NCBI RefSeq assembly: GCF_002257565.1 | Contig: NZ_CP022736.1 | Span: 1,922,001 to 1,986,000, forward strand | Length of the DNA: 64,000 nucleotides | Reading direction: 5' to 3' | Source: Herbaspirillum sp. meg3 | GTDB taxonomy: Bacteria > Pseudomonadota > Gammaproteobacteria > Burkholderiales > Burkholderiaceae_D | Shown here: piece after piece, positions 46,201 to 52,597 of the stretch | Position numbering within the stretch: the first letter of the stretch is position 1 | How the letters are laid out: each line of letters starts with the position of its first letter | Made by a program: the position numbers and the translations under genes | The notes under the pieces: generated by a model | Seen by the model: only the letters and a program-made list of their open reading frames with translations | Told to the model about the DNA's origin: nothing | The model's database searches: none

Positions 46201-49092
46201 GCCGGTAACGTCGAACTGACTGCCACCGCCAAGGATGGCAACGGCAACGCCTCGTTCGCGCAGACCTCGGTATGGGTGACGCGCCAGGGCGAATTGTGGT
46301 TCGATGGCGAGAATCAGGATCGCATCGATATCCTGCCGGAAAAGAAAACTTATCAACCCGGTGAGACCGCTAAATTCCAGGTGCGCATGCCGTTCCGCTA
46401 TGCGACTGCTCTGGTGGCGGTAGAGCGTGAAGGCGTGATCGAAACGCAGGTCGTGCAATTGAACGGACAGGACCCGACCATCAGCCTGCCGATCAAGGGA
46501 GACTTCGCGCCGAACGTCTACGTCTCGGTGCTGGCCGTGCGTGGGCGCATGCGTGAAGTGCCGTGGTATTCCTTCTTCAGCTGGGGTTGGAAAGAACCGA
46601 TCAACTGGTGGCACGAGTTCAAGGAATATCAGGCGCCCGGCACCATGGTCGATCTGGCCAAACCGGCCTACAAATTTGGCGTCGCCGAAATCTCCGTCGG
46701 CAGCGGTGCGCATTTGCTGAAGGTCGCCGTAACTGCTGACAAGCCGACGTATCCGATCCGTTCGACAGCCAAGGTCAGTGTGCAAGTCACACTGCCTGAC
46801 GGCAAACCTGCCGCTGGAGCCGAGATTGCGTTGGCGGCAGTGGACGAAGCCTTGCTGGAACTGCAGCCCAACACCAGCTGGAATCTGCTCTCTGCCATGC
46901 TGCAGCGACGCAGCTACGGTATTGAAACATCGACTGCGCAGATGCAGGTGATCGGCAAGCGCCACTACGGCAAGAAGGCGACTCCCGCAGGTGGCGGTGG
47001 CGGTAAATCGCCGACGCGTGAATTGTTCGACACCTTGCTGTTGTGGAAACCGTACGTGGTGCTCGACGCCAACGGCAAGGCGCAGATCGACGTGCCGCTC
47101 AACGATGCGTTGACGGCCTTCCGTATCGTCGCAGTCGCGGAGAGTGGTGCTGGTTTGTTCGGTACCGGATCGGCAAGCATCCGCTCGTCGCAGGATGTGC
47201 AGGTCATCTCCGGCTTGCCGCCGCTGGTGCGGGAAGGCGATCAGTTCAATGCCATGGTCACTGTGCGCAACACCACGACGCGTGCCATGCAGCTTCGCCT
47301 GAACGCGAAAGCGACGACGGGATCGATACCGACTGCCACGATTACCTTGCAGGATAAGGACGTCGCCATTCCTGCTGGTGAAGCGCGTGAAGTGATGTGG
47401 CCGGTGACCGTGCCCGCAGATATCTCGCAATTGAGCTGGGAAATCGGCGCACAGGAGCAATCCGTATCGTCCATATCGGCCGCGAAGGACGCCATCAAAT
47501 TCGTCCAGCGCGTAGTACCGGCGATCCCAGTGATGGTGCAGCAGGCGACCTTGTTCCAGCTTGACAAGGCATCGTCGATGAGCGTCGCGCAACCTGCCGA
47601 CAGCTTGCCTGGACGCGGTGGATTGACTATTTCGCTCAAGCCGAGTCTTGCCGGCGGCAGCGAAGGCATCCGCAAATATTTCGTCGACTATCCGTTCTCT
47701 TGTCTGGAGCAGCGCACCTCCAAGGCCATCGGTCTGCGTGACGATGCGATGTGGCAGAAGATCGTGACTGATCTGCCGACCTACCTCGACGCGGATGGCC
47801 TGGCGTATTACTTCCCGCCGAGCGAATCCAATGCGCGGCGCGGCAGCGATACCTTGACCGCTTATCTGCTGGCAGCATCGAATGAGGCGGCCTATGTTTT
47901 GCCGACGCAAAGCCGCGACAAGATGCTCGATGGTCTGGCGGCGTTTGTCGACGGCAAGCTTACGCGTGATTTCTGGTCGCCGAAGAAAGATCTCGATGTG
48001 CGCAAGCTGGCAGCACTGGAGGCCTTGTCGCGCTATCACCGTGTACAGCCATCCATGCTTGGCTCGATTCAGATCAACCCCAATCTGTGGCCGACCTCGG
48101 CAGTGCTCGACTGGATCGCCATCCTGCAGCGTGTGACGACCATTCCTGATCGCGATAAGCGTCTGGCGGAAGCCGATCAGATCATCCGCTCGCGCCTGAA
48201 CTATCAAGGTACCCGCATGGGCTTCTCGGATGAGGCGAACGATTACTGGTGGTGGCTGATGGCCAGTGGCGATAGCAATGCTAATCGTCTTGTATTGACC
48301 ATGCTGAATAACCCGGCCTGGCGAGAAGATATGCCTAAGCTGATCAGCGGCGCCATCCAGCGTCAACAGCGCGGCCATTGGAGCACGACCACCGCCAACG
48401 TCTGGGGTAGTCTGGCGCTGGAGAAATTCAGCCGTACATTCGAGGCGGAAAAAGTGGCGGGCACGACGCGCATCGTCTCCGACGCAGGTAATAACGCGTA
48501 TGCCTGGAGCGGCGCAGGCGCAACCGGCGGCAAAGTGCAGATTCCTTGGGGCACGCCTGCGCCGGGTACGTTGAAGTTCACGCAGGAAGGCAACGGTAAG
48601 CCATGGATCACCATGCAAAGTCTGGCTGCCGTGCCGTTGAAGGCGCCATTCTCCAGCGGATACCGCATCACCAAGACGGTTGTTCCGGTCGAGCAGAAGC
48701 AGAAGGGCGTCTACAGCCGCGGCGACGTGTTGCGTGTGACGCTGGATATCGATGCGCAGACCGACATGACCTGGGTGGTGCTGAACGATCCGATTCCGGG
48801 CGGCGCCAGCTTGCTGGGTTCCGGATTGGCGCGCGACTCGGCGATCACGCGCAGCGGCGAAGACGATGGCCGTTCGCGCAGCAGTGCATGGCTTGCGTAT
48901 GAAGAACGAAGCTTTGAGGGCTATCGCGCATACTACGAACGCATGCCGAAGGGGCGCTCCAGCATTACCTATACGGTGCGTCTGAACAACGCCGGTGAGT
49001 TCAGTCTGCCGCCGACGCGGGTCGAAGCGATGTACGCGCCAGAGATGTTCGGTGAAATTCCGAACGCCAGGCTGAGTATCAAGGCGCCGTGA
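43258..49092 (+). CDS. Bacterial alpha-2-macroglobulin family protein with thioester
   Basis: This 1944-residue secreted protein has a cleavable signal peptide (IALISAPSLATAANVAG) and the series of macroglobulin beta domains of bacterial alpha-2-macroglobulins. The thioester motif CLEQ is present at residues 1482-1485 within the alpha-helical thioester domain (YPFSCLEQRTSKAIG). A2M domain signatures include FDTLLLWKPYVVLDANGKAQIDVPLND (residues about 1255-1282). It is thought to trap proteases entering the periplasm. Unlike E. coli YfhM (1653 residues) it has no lipobox Cys and is about 300 residues longer. It overlaps pbpC by one base. Confidence 0.93.
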   Translation: MSLITRTSQWISILAQASAVIALISAPSLATAANVAGFSPQGDVAQIRQVRATFSEPLVKFGDPKAAAPFDINCAVAGTSRWADGKNWVYDFERDLPPGTRCSFTLKPGVKAVSGAAITGKSVFQFNTGGPAVVRHMPEGNEIEEEQAFILFQNGAANQDRVRDHMYCEAEGIHERIPVKFVTDAMRKDLLKEFAKKIDPSLVTIVQCQQRLPNDASVKLTWDKGITTLNGIATTIPQTFKFKVRKEFTASLSCERENANAACSPILPVTMSFSSAVPRKLAEAVELKSSNGKLKPFFEKNNTEELVYNLTFKPPFPENGEFSINLPSGFKDESGRTLSNASAFPLKSRTAGYPPLAKFPAAPFGIIELNADATLPVTLRRVEANLLVRGTDGKALPGKVANLKVDGDKGVIAWLTKLNRFHERWGDTTGKTPDTRAIGLLAKEPGVKTLNLPALSDAKDGERPFEVVGIPLKDPGFYVVELESQKLGASLLGKPAPMYVRTSTLVTNLSVHVKLGRENNAVWVTTLDTAKPVADADVRISNCRGDELWRGKTNAIGVAMIAKPIEDSCASRQNEDGAISGLFVSARKTDEKGRADMAFALTSWSDGIESWRFNLPTDRSSGANARAHTIFDRSLFRAGETVSMKHEFRLESMTGFALAGKDKLPTRVRIIHQGSGQEFQFPLKWRNQKNAETVFAIPKEAKLGSYDVMLDSGAAKSGNDSSNEGDGDAEEGGATQGSYSTGSFRVEEFRLPLMQGRITPVIANKSAGLVAPKEVPVDVQLNYINGGGASGQAVRVSSLMRAKAVSFASYEGYSFGAGSYGGEDGDAGSDDQKIVADKLPVTLDKNGAGRTTVKSMPVIKTPRELLTEMTYNDPNGEIQTISNVTTVWPSAVVIGIKGGDWVSVKKKLALSMVVLNAAGQPQADVPVEVSALSRQTNSHRKRMVGGFYAYENTRSSQNLGTLCNGKTDKHGVLICDVSLSEAGNVELTATAKDGNGNASFAQTSVWVTRQGELWFDGENQDRIDILPEKKTYQPGETAKFQVRMPFRYATALVAVEREGVIETQVVQLNGQDPTISLPIKGDFAPNVYVSVLAVRGRMREVPWYSFFSWGWKEPINWWHEFKEYQAPGTMVDLAKPAYKFGVAEISVGSGAHLLKVAVTADKPTYPIRSTAKVSVQVTLPDGKPAAGAEIALAAVDEALLELQPNTSWNLLSAMLQRRSYGIETSTAQMQVIGKRHYGKKATPAGGGGGKSPTRELFDTLLLWKPYVVLDANGKAQIDVPLNDALTAFRIVAVAESGAGLFGTGSASIRSSQDVQVISGLPPLVREGDQFNAMVTVRNTTTRAMQLRLNAKATTGSIPTATITLQDKDVAIPAGEAREVMWPVTVPADISQLSWEIGAQEQSVSSISAAKDAIKFVQRVVPAIPVMVQQATLFQLDKASSMSVAQPADSLPGRGGLTISLKPSLAGGSEGIRKYFVDYPFSCLEQRTSKAIGLRDDAMWQKIVTDLPTYLDADGLAYYFPPSESNARRGSDTLTAYLLAASNEAAYVLPTQSRDKMLDGLAAFVDGKLTRDFWSPKKDLDVRKLAALEALSRYHRVQPSMLGSIQINPNLWPTSAVLDWIAILQRVTTIPDRDKRLAEADQIIRSRLNYQGTRMGFSDEANDYWWWLMASGDSNANRLVLTMLNNPAWREDMPKLISGAIQRQQRGHWSTTTANVWGSLALEKFSRTFEAEKVAGTTRIVSDAGNNAYAWSGAGATGGKVQIPWGTPAPGTLKFTQEGNGKPWITMQSLAAVPLKAPFSSGYRITKTVVPVEQKQKGVYSRGDVLRVTLDIDAQTDMTWVVLNDPIPGGASLLGSGLARDSAITRSGEDDGRSRSSAWLAYEERSFEGYRAYYERMPKGRSSITYTVRLNNAGEFSLPPTRVEAMYAPEMFGEIPNARLSIKAP

Positions 49093-51311
49093 TGACGGGG
49101 ATTGCACAACGGCATATTGCAGCAATATTTTTCGCTGCGACGACCGTGTTTCTGGCGGGCGCGCCGGTTGTCGCGCATGCCGTCCCGAGTTTTGGTGAGG
49201 TGCAGCAATCCTTCCGTTCATCGGACGCCGCGATGTACGACCGGCATGGAGAATTGATCCAGCAACTGCGGCTCAATCCCAATGAGCGTCGCTTATCGTG
49301 GATCGCTTTGGAGGATGTGTCGCCGGCGCTGCGCAACGCCCTGATCGCTTCCGAAGATCGCCGCTTCTATCAGCACAGCGGCGTCGACTGGAGCGCCGTG
49401 GCGGCGTCGGCATGGGGCAATCTGTGGAACACCAGGACGCGCGGTGCGTCCACCATCACGATGCAATTGGCGGGTCTGATCTATGACGATCTGCGCCGCA
49501 AGTCGTCGGCACGGTCGATGACGCAGAAAGTGTCCCAGGTCTTCATTGCGCAGTCGCTGGAGCGCAATTGGCGCAAGGATCAGATTCTGGAAGCTTATCT
49601 GAATTTGGTCAGTTTCCGCGGTGAGCTGGTCGGTGTCCATGCCTTGTCACGCGTGCTGTTCGGCAAGCACCCCAGCGGTCTCAATCAGAGCGAGGCTGCC
49701 ATCGCGGTAGCGTTGATTCGGGCGCCCAACGCCAAGCCTGCCAAAGTCTCGGAGCGCGCCTGCACCATTCTGAAAGAGCAGGGCACACCGCAAGAATGTA
49801 ATGGCTTGCAAGGCCGTACTGAACTGGTATTGGCACGCGCAACGGCCAAGGGCGAAATCAGTGGCGCTGCAACTGCACCGCAACTTGCCCCGCATCTGGG
49901 GCGAAAGCTGCTCAAGGATGCAGGGAAACCGATTTATTCAACCCTCGATGCAGCGACGCAGCGTTTTGCCAGCGATGCCTTGCGCCGTCAATTGTCGGCG
50001 TTGGTGGATAGAAATATCGAAGACGGCGCCGTAGTCGTGATCGACAACGCCAGCGGTGATGTGCTTGCCTGGGTGGGCTCAAGCGGCTCGCTGTCCGGCG
50101 CAGCGCAGGTCGATGGTGTGCAGGCTTTGCGTCAGGCAGGCTCGACGCTGAAACCATTCCTGTATGAGATGGCGATCGAGAAAAAATGGCTGACGGCAGC
50201 ATCGCTGCTCGACGATTCGCCGGTCAATCTGGCGACCTCTGCCGGTCTCTATATTCCACAGAATTACGATCGGCAATTCAAGGGGCTGGTGAGCTTGCGT
50301 ACCGCGCTGGGTTCGTCGCTGAATATTCCAGCCGTGCGTACGCTGGTGATGGTGACGCCGGAGCGTTTCTTCCGGCGCTTGCAGACGCTTGGTTTCAATC
50401 TGCGCGAGTCAGGTGACTACTATGGCTACAGTCTTGCGCTCGGCAGCGCCGACATCAGCCTGCTGTCGCTGACCAATGCCTATCGCGCATTGGCGAATCA
50501 GGGACGTTACAGTGGCGTTCGCACGGCGACAAATGATCCACGCGTGAGCTATCAGCAGGCAATGGATGGCGGCGCCTCTTTCATCGTCGGCGACATCTTG
50601 TCCGACCGCAGTGCACGGGCACGCACTTTTGGTCTGGAGAATGCCTTGTCGACGCGCATCTGGACGGCAGTCAAGACAGGGACGTCAAAGGACATGCGCG
50701 ACAACTGGTGCATCGGATTTTCGTCGCGCTATACCGTTGGTGTGTGGGTCGGCAATGCATCCGGCGCGCCGATGTGGGATGTGTCGGGTGTCACTGGCGC
50801 AGCACCGGTCTGGCAAGAGGTGATGCAGTATCTGCACCGTCAGTCCAGTTCGCAGGAGCCGGCGAAGCCTGCATCGGTGATTGCTCAGCCGGTCCAGTTT
50901 GAGAATCAGCTGGAAGCAGCGCGCACCGAATACTTTTTGCCCGATACCAGTCAGCGCATGTTGCAGGTGGCGAGGTCAGGCGAGATTGCGCCAACGATTA
51001 CCTATCCGACACCGGGCATGCTTGTGGCGATTGATCCGGATATTCCGCCAACGCATCAACGTCTGCGTTTCACCGCGCAAGGTGCGAAGCAGGGTGTGTG
51101 GCTGCTTGATGGGAAGCCGTTGAAAGTAGCGGGGAAGAAAACTGCAGACCTGGGGATTGACTGGATGCCTTGGCCAGGCAAGCACAAACTGGTTCTGCAG
51201 GATGCGAACGGCGCGGTGCTCGATCAGTTGCAGTTCGAGGTACGTGGGGCGCTGGTGCGGCCACCGGAGGGGAAACCTGTGAAGAGTAAGGTGAGTTTGC
51301 CGGCGAGATAG
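49092..51311 (+). CDS. pbpC: Penicillin-binding protein 1C
   Basis: This 739-residue bifunctional murein synthase has a GT51 glycosyltransferase domain (SEDRRFYQHSGVDW with catalytic Glu88; RGASTITMQLA). Its transpeptidase domain has Ser351 in GSTLK, SSLN as the SxN motif and KTGTS at about 528. A C-terminal BiPBP_C-like domain (about 640-730: PGMLVAIDPDIPPTHQRLRF) is typical of PBP1C. The hydrophobic N terminus anchors it in the inner membrane. The TGATG junction couples it to the macroglobulin gene, matching the yfhM-pbpC pairing: murein repair and protease trapping after envelope damage. Confidence 0.94.
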   Translation: MTGIAQRHIAAIFFAATTVFLAGAPVVAHAVPSFGEVQQSFRSSDAAMYDRHGELIQQLRLNPNERRLSWIALEDVSPALRNALIASEDRRFYQHSGVDWSAVAASAWGNLWNTRTRGASTITMQLAGLIYDDLRRKSSARSMTQKVSQVFIAQSLERNWRKDQILEAYLNLVSFRGELVGVHALSRVLFGKHPSGLNQSEAAIAVALIRAPNAKPAKVSERACTILKEQGTPQECNGLQGRTELVLARATAKGEISGAATAPQLAPHLGRKLLKDAGKPIYSTLDAATQRFASDALRRQLSALVDRNIEDGAVVVIDNASGDVLAWVGSSGSLSGAAQVDGVQALRQAGSTLKPFLYEMAIEKKWLTAASLLDDSPVNLATSAGLYIPQNYDRQFKGLVSLRTALGSSLNIPAVRTLVMVTPERFFRRLQTLGFNLRESGDYYGYSLALGSADISLLSLTNAYRALANQGRYSGVRTATNDPRVSYQQAMDGGASFIVGDILSDRSARARTFGLENALSTRIWTAVKTGTSKDMRDNWCIGFSSRYTVGVWVGNASGAPMWDVSGVTGAAPVWQEVMQYLHRQSSSQEPAKPASVIAQPVQFENQLEAARTEYFLPDTSQRMLQVARSGEIAPTITYPTPGMLVAIDPDIPPTHQRLRFTAQGAKQGVWLLDGKPLKVAGKKTADLGIDWMPWPGKHKLVLQDANGAVLDQLQFEVRGALVRPPEGKPVKSKVSLPAR

Positions 51312-51322
51312 AAAAAGTCCCT

Positions 51323-51478
51323 AAAACGCAAAAGGCCGATTGATTTTCATCAACCGACCTTTTATGTTTTGGTGCCCACGGAGGGACTCGGTCACGTGCC
51401 GCGACCCCGTTTGGCCTTGCACGGCCAAACCTTCGAGTCCCACCCGCAAGGCGCGCAGGCGCCTTGCTCGCGGTCTCC
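51323..51478 (-). repeat. 156-bp tRNA-Leu-linked repeat unit, copy A1
   Basis: First of two full tandem units at locus A. It contains (in tRNA orientation) a GC-rich segment with hairpins GCAAGGCGC/GCGCCTTGC and GTTTGGCC/GGCCAAAC, the terminal 21 nt of tRNA-Leu including CCA (51370-51390), and the terminator hairpin. It differs from copy A2 by a single base in the hairpin arm. It lies just after pbpC. Confidence 0.93.
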
Positions 51479-51634
51479 AAAACGCAAAAGGCCGATTGAT
51501 TTTCATCAATCGACCTTTTATGTTTTGGTGCCCACGGAGGGACTCGGTCACGTGCCGCGACCCCGTTTGGCCTTGCACGGCCAAACCTTCGAGTCCCACC
51601 CGCAAGGCGCGCAGGCGCCTTGCTCGCGGTCTCC
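51479..51634 (-). repeat. 156-bp tRNA-Leu-linked repeat unit, copy A2
   Basis: Directly adjacent copy, same 156-bp period. The tRNA 3-prime fragment is at 51526-51546. In RNA sense GGGACTC upstream can pair with GAGTCCC of the tRNA fragment, enclosing the GTTTGGCC hairpin and a GGTC/GACC hairpin, which gives a three-way junction. Confidence 0.93.
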
Positions 51635-51675
51635 AAAACGCAAAAGGCCGATTGATTTTCATCAATCGACCTTTT
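51635..51675 (-). terminator. Terminator of tRNA-Leu copy A
   Basis: In the tRNA direction a 15-bp stem with a GAAA loop (51675 down to 51642) begins six bases after the CCA end and is followed by TTTTGCGTTTT. The same hairpin recurs in every 156-bp unit (51323-51363, 51479-51519, 52057-52097, 52213-52253). On the + strand the outermost copy can also end pbpC transcription. Confidence 0.85.
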
Positions 51676-51681
51676 ATGTTT

Positions 51682-51766
51682 TGGTGCCCACGGAGGGACT
51701 CGAACCCCCACACCTTGCGGCACATGGACCTGAACCATGCGCGTCTACCAATTCCGCCACGTGGGC
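51682..51766 (-). tRNA. tRNA-Leu (anticodon CAG), copy A
   Basis: This 85-nt gene includes an encoded CCA (51682-51684). The acceptor arms GCCCACG and CGTGGGC pair fully. The anticodon loop TTCAGGT has CAG (51730-51732 in complement), closed by ATGG/CCAT. The T arm has GGTTCGAGTCCC. A long variable arm (GTGCCGCAAGGTGT region) is as expected for class II leucine tRNA. A promoter lies about 45 bases upstream, and a terminator hairpin follows within 6 bases. Confidence 0.97.
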
Positions 51767-52056
51767 CTAAAACGTCTTCACACAAAAGTGTGCAGCGCTT
51801 AGAAGGGCTGAATAATACTGATATTGAATCTGGTGGTCAACAAAATAATGCGTAAAAACGAAACATCATGAGAGGGTATTCGTTCGATGTGAATTTCATC
51901 GAGGCATGATGAGATTCTGGAAATACGGAAAACGAAAAAAGGAGAGGCCACCCACAAAAGTGGCAGGTTGATTCCGCGCGAAATAAATACGCGGAAATGC
52001 GCGAAGAAAATGCATTCGAGTTCGCGAAGAAAGGCGCTGAGATTTTTTCGGCTCTG
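51767..52056. other. 290-bp region between the two tRNA-Leu loci
   Basis: No convincing gene. It contains the promoter of tRNA-Leu A at its left end and otherwise AT-rich sequence with short stem-loops (for example GCCAC/GTGGC near 51949-51966). It shares no obvious sequence with the region upstream of copy B, so the two tRNA loci are not a simple duplication of a larger block. Confidence 0.5.
51812..51840 (-). promoter_or_regulatory. Promoter of tRNA-Leu copy A
   Basis: On the minus strand TTGACC (complement of 51835-51840) and TATTAT (complement of 51812-51817) are separated by exactly 17 bases. The expected start lies about 40 bases before the tRNA. Confidence 0.8.
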
Positions 52057-52212
52057 AAAACGCAAAAGGCCGGCTGATTTTCATCAACCGACCTTTTATG
52101 TTTTGGTGCCCACGGAGGGACTCGGTCACGTGCCGCGACCCCGTTTGGCCTTGCACGGCCAAACCTTCGAGTCCCACCCGCAAGGCGCGCAGGCGCCTTG
52201 CTCGCGGTCTCC
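52057..52212 (-). repeat. 156-bp tRNA-Leu-linked repeat unit, copy B1
   Basis: Single full unit at locus B with the tRNA fragment at 52104-52124. It differs from A2 only within the terminator hairpin arms. The changes replace an A-T pair by G-C and a T-A by a T-G pair, so the stem is kept. Confidence 0.93.
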
Positions 52213-52253
52213 AAAACGCAAAAGGCCGATTGATTTTCATCAATCGACCTTTT
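52213..52253 (-). terminator. Terminator of tRNA-Leu copy B
   Basis: Identical in sequence to the terminator of copy A: 15-bp stem, GAAA loop, followed by TTTTGCGTTTT in the tRNA direction. Confidence 0.85.
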
Positions 52254-52259
52254 ATGTTT

Positions 52260-52344
52260 TGGTGCCCACGGAGGGACTCGAACCCCCACACCTTGCGGCA
52301 CATGGACCTGAACCATGCGCGTCTACCAATTCCGCCACGTGGGC
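52260..52344 (-). tRNA. tRNA-Leu (anticodon CAG), copy B
   Basis: This 85-nt gene is identical in sequence to copy A, with encoded CCA at 52260-52262 and anticodon CAG (complement of 52308-52310). Its upstream region differs completely from that of copy A and carries a near-perfect consensus promoter, so it is probably the more strongly expressed copy. Confidence 0.97.
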
Positions 52345-52363
52345 AATACCGCGAAAGAACGAG

Positions 52364-52391
52364 ATTATAGCCTATTTTCAGATCTTGTCAA
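52364..52391 (-). promoter_or_regulatory. Consensus sigma-70 promoter of tRNA-Leu copy B
   Basis: On the minus strand TTGACA (complement of 52386-52391) and TATAAT (complement of 52364-52369) are both perfect hexamers with a 16-base spacer. The tRNA begins about 20 bases after the -10. Confidence 0.9.
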
Positions 52392-52597
52392 TCACTTGGG
52401 GCGTTGCCGCCCATTTATTTTCAGGCGGCGGGTGCCGACGGCGCTATCGGGGCTGCATGTTAGGTAAATACCGGAAACCTCCGTTACACTAGGGCATGTT
52501 GCACCATGGGCCAAGGCCCAGTAGTCGTATTCCAGCAGCTCGCCAGGCGGTTCCGCTGTGGCGAAACTGATGAATAACAATTTACCTGATTACACTT

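Noticed and set aside
46141..49221. 1026-codon open frame opposite the alpha-2-macroglobulin gene
   Set aside because: Long because of GC-rich codon bias on the coding strand; Cys/His/Arg-rich translation with no domain.
51370..51546. tRNA 3-prime fragments considered as att sites of an integrated element
   Set aside because: Fragments are in regular tandem with identical intervening sequence, and there is no integrase or foreign cargo between them.
51340..51855. Plus-strand ORFs through the repeats
   Set aside because: Open only because the unit is a multiple of three and stop-poor; they run antisense to the tRNA genes and have no start signal.
51323..52212. 156-bp repeats considered as a CRISPR array
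   Set aside because: Units are contiguous with no variable spacers, too long, and contain tRNA and terminator sequence; no cas genes are near.
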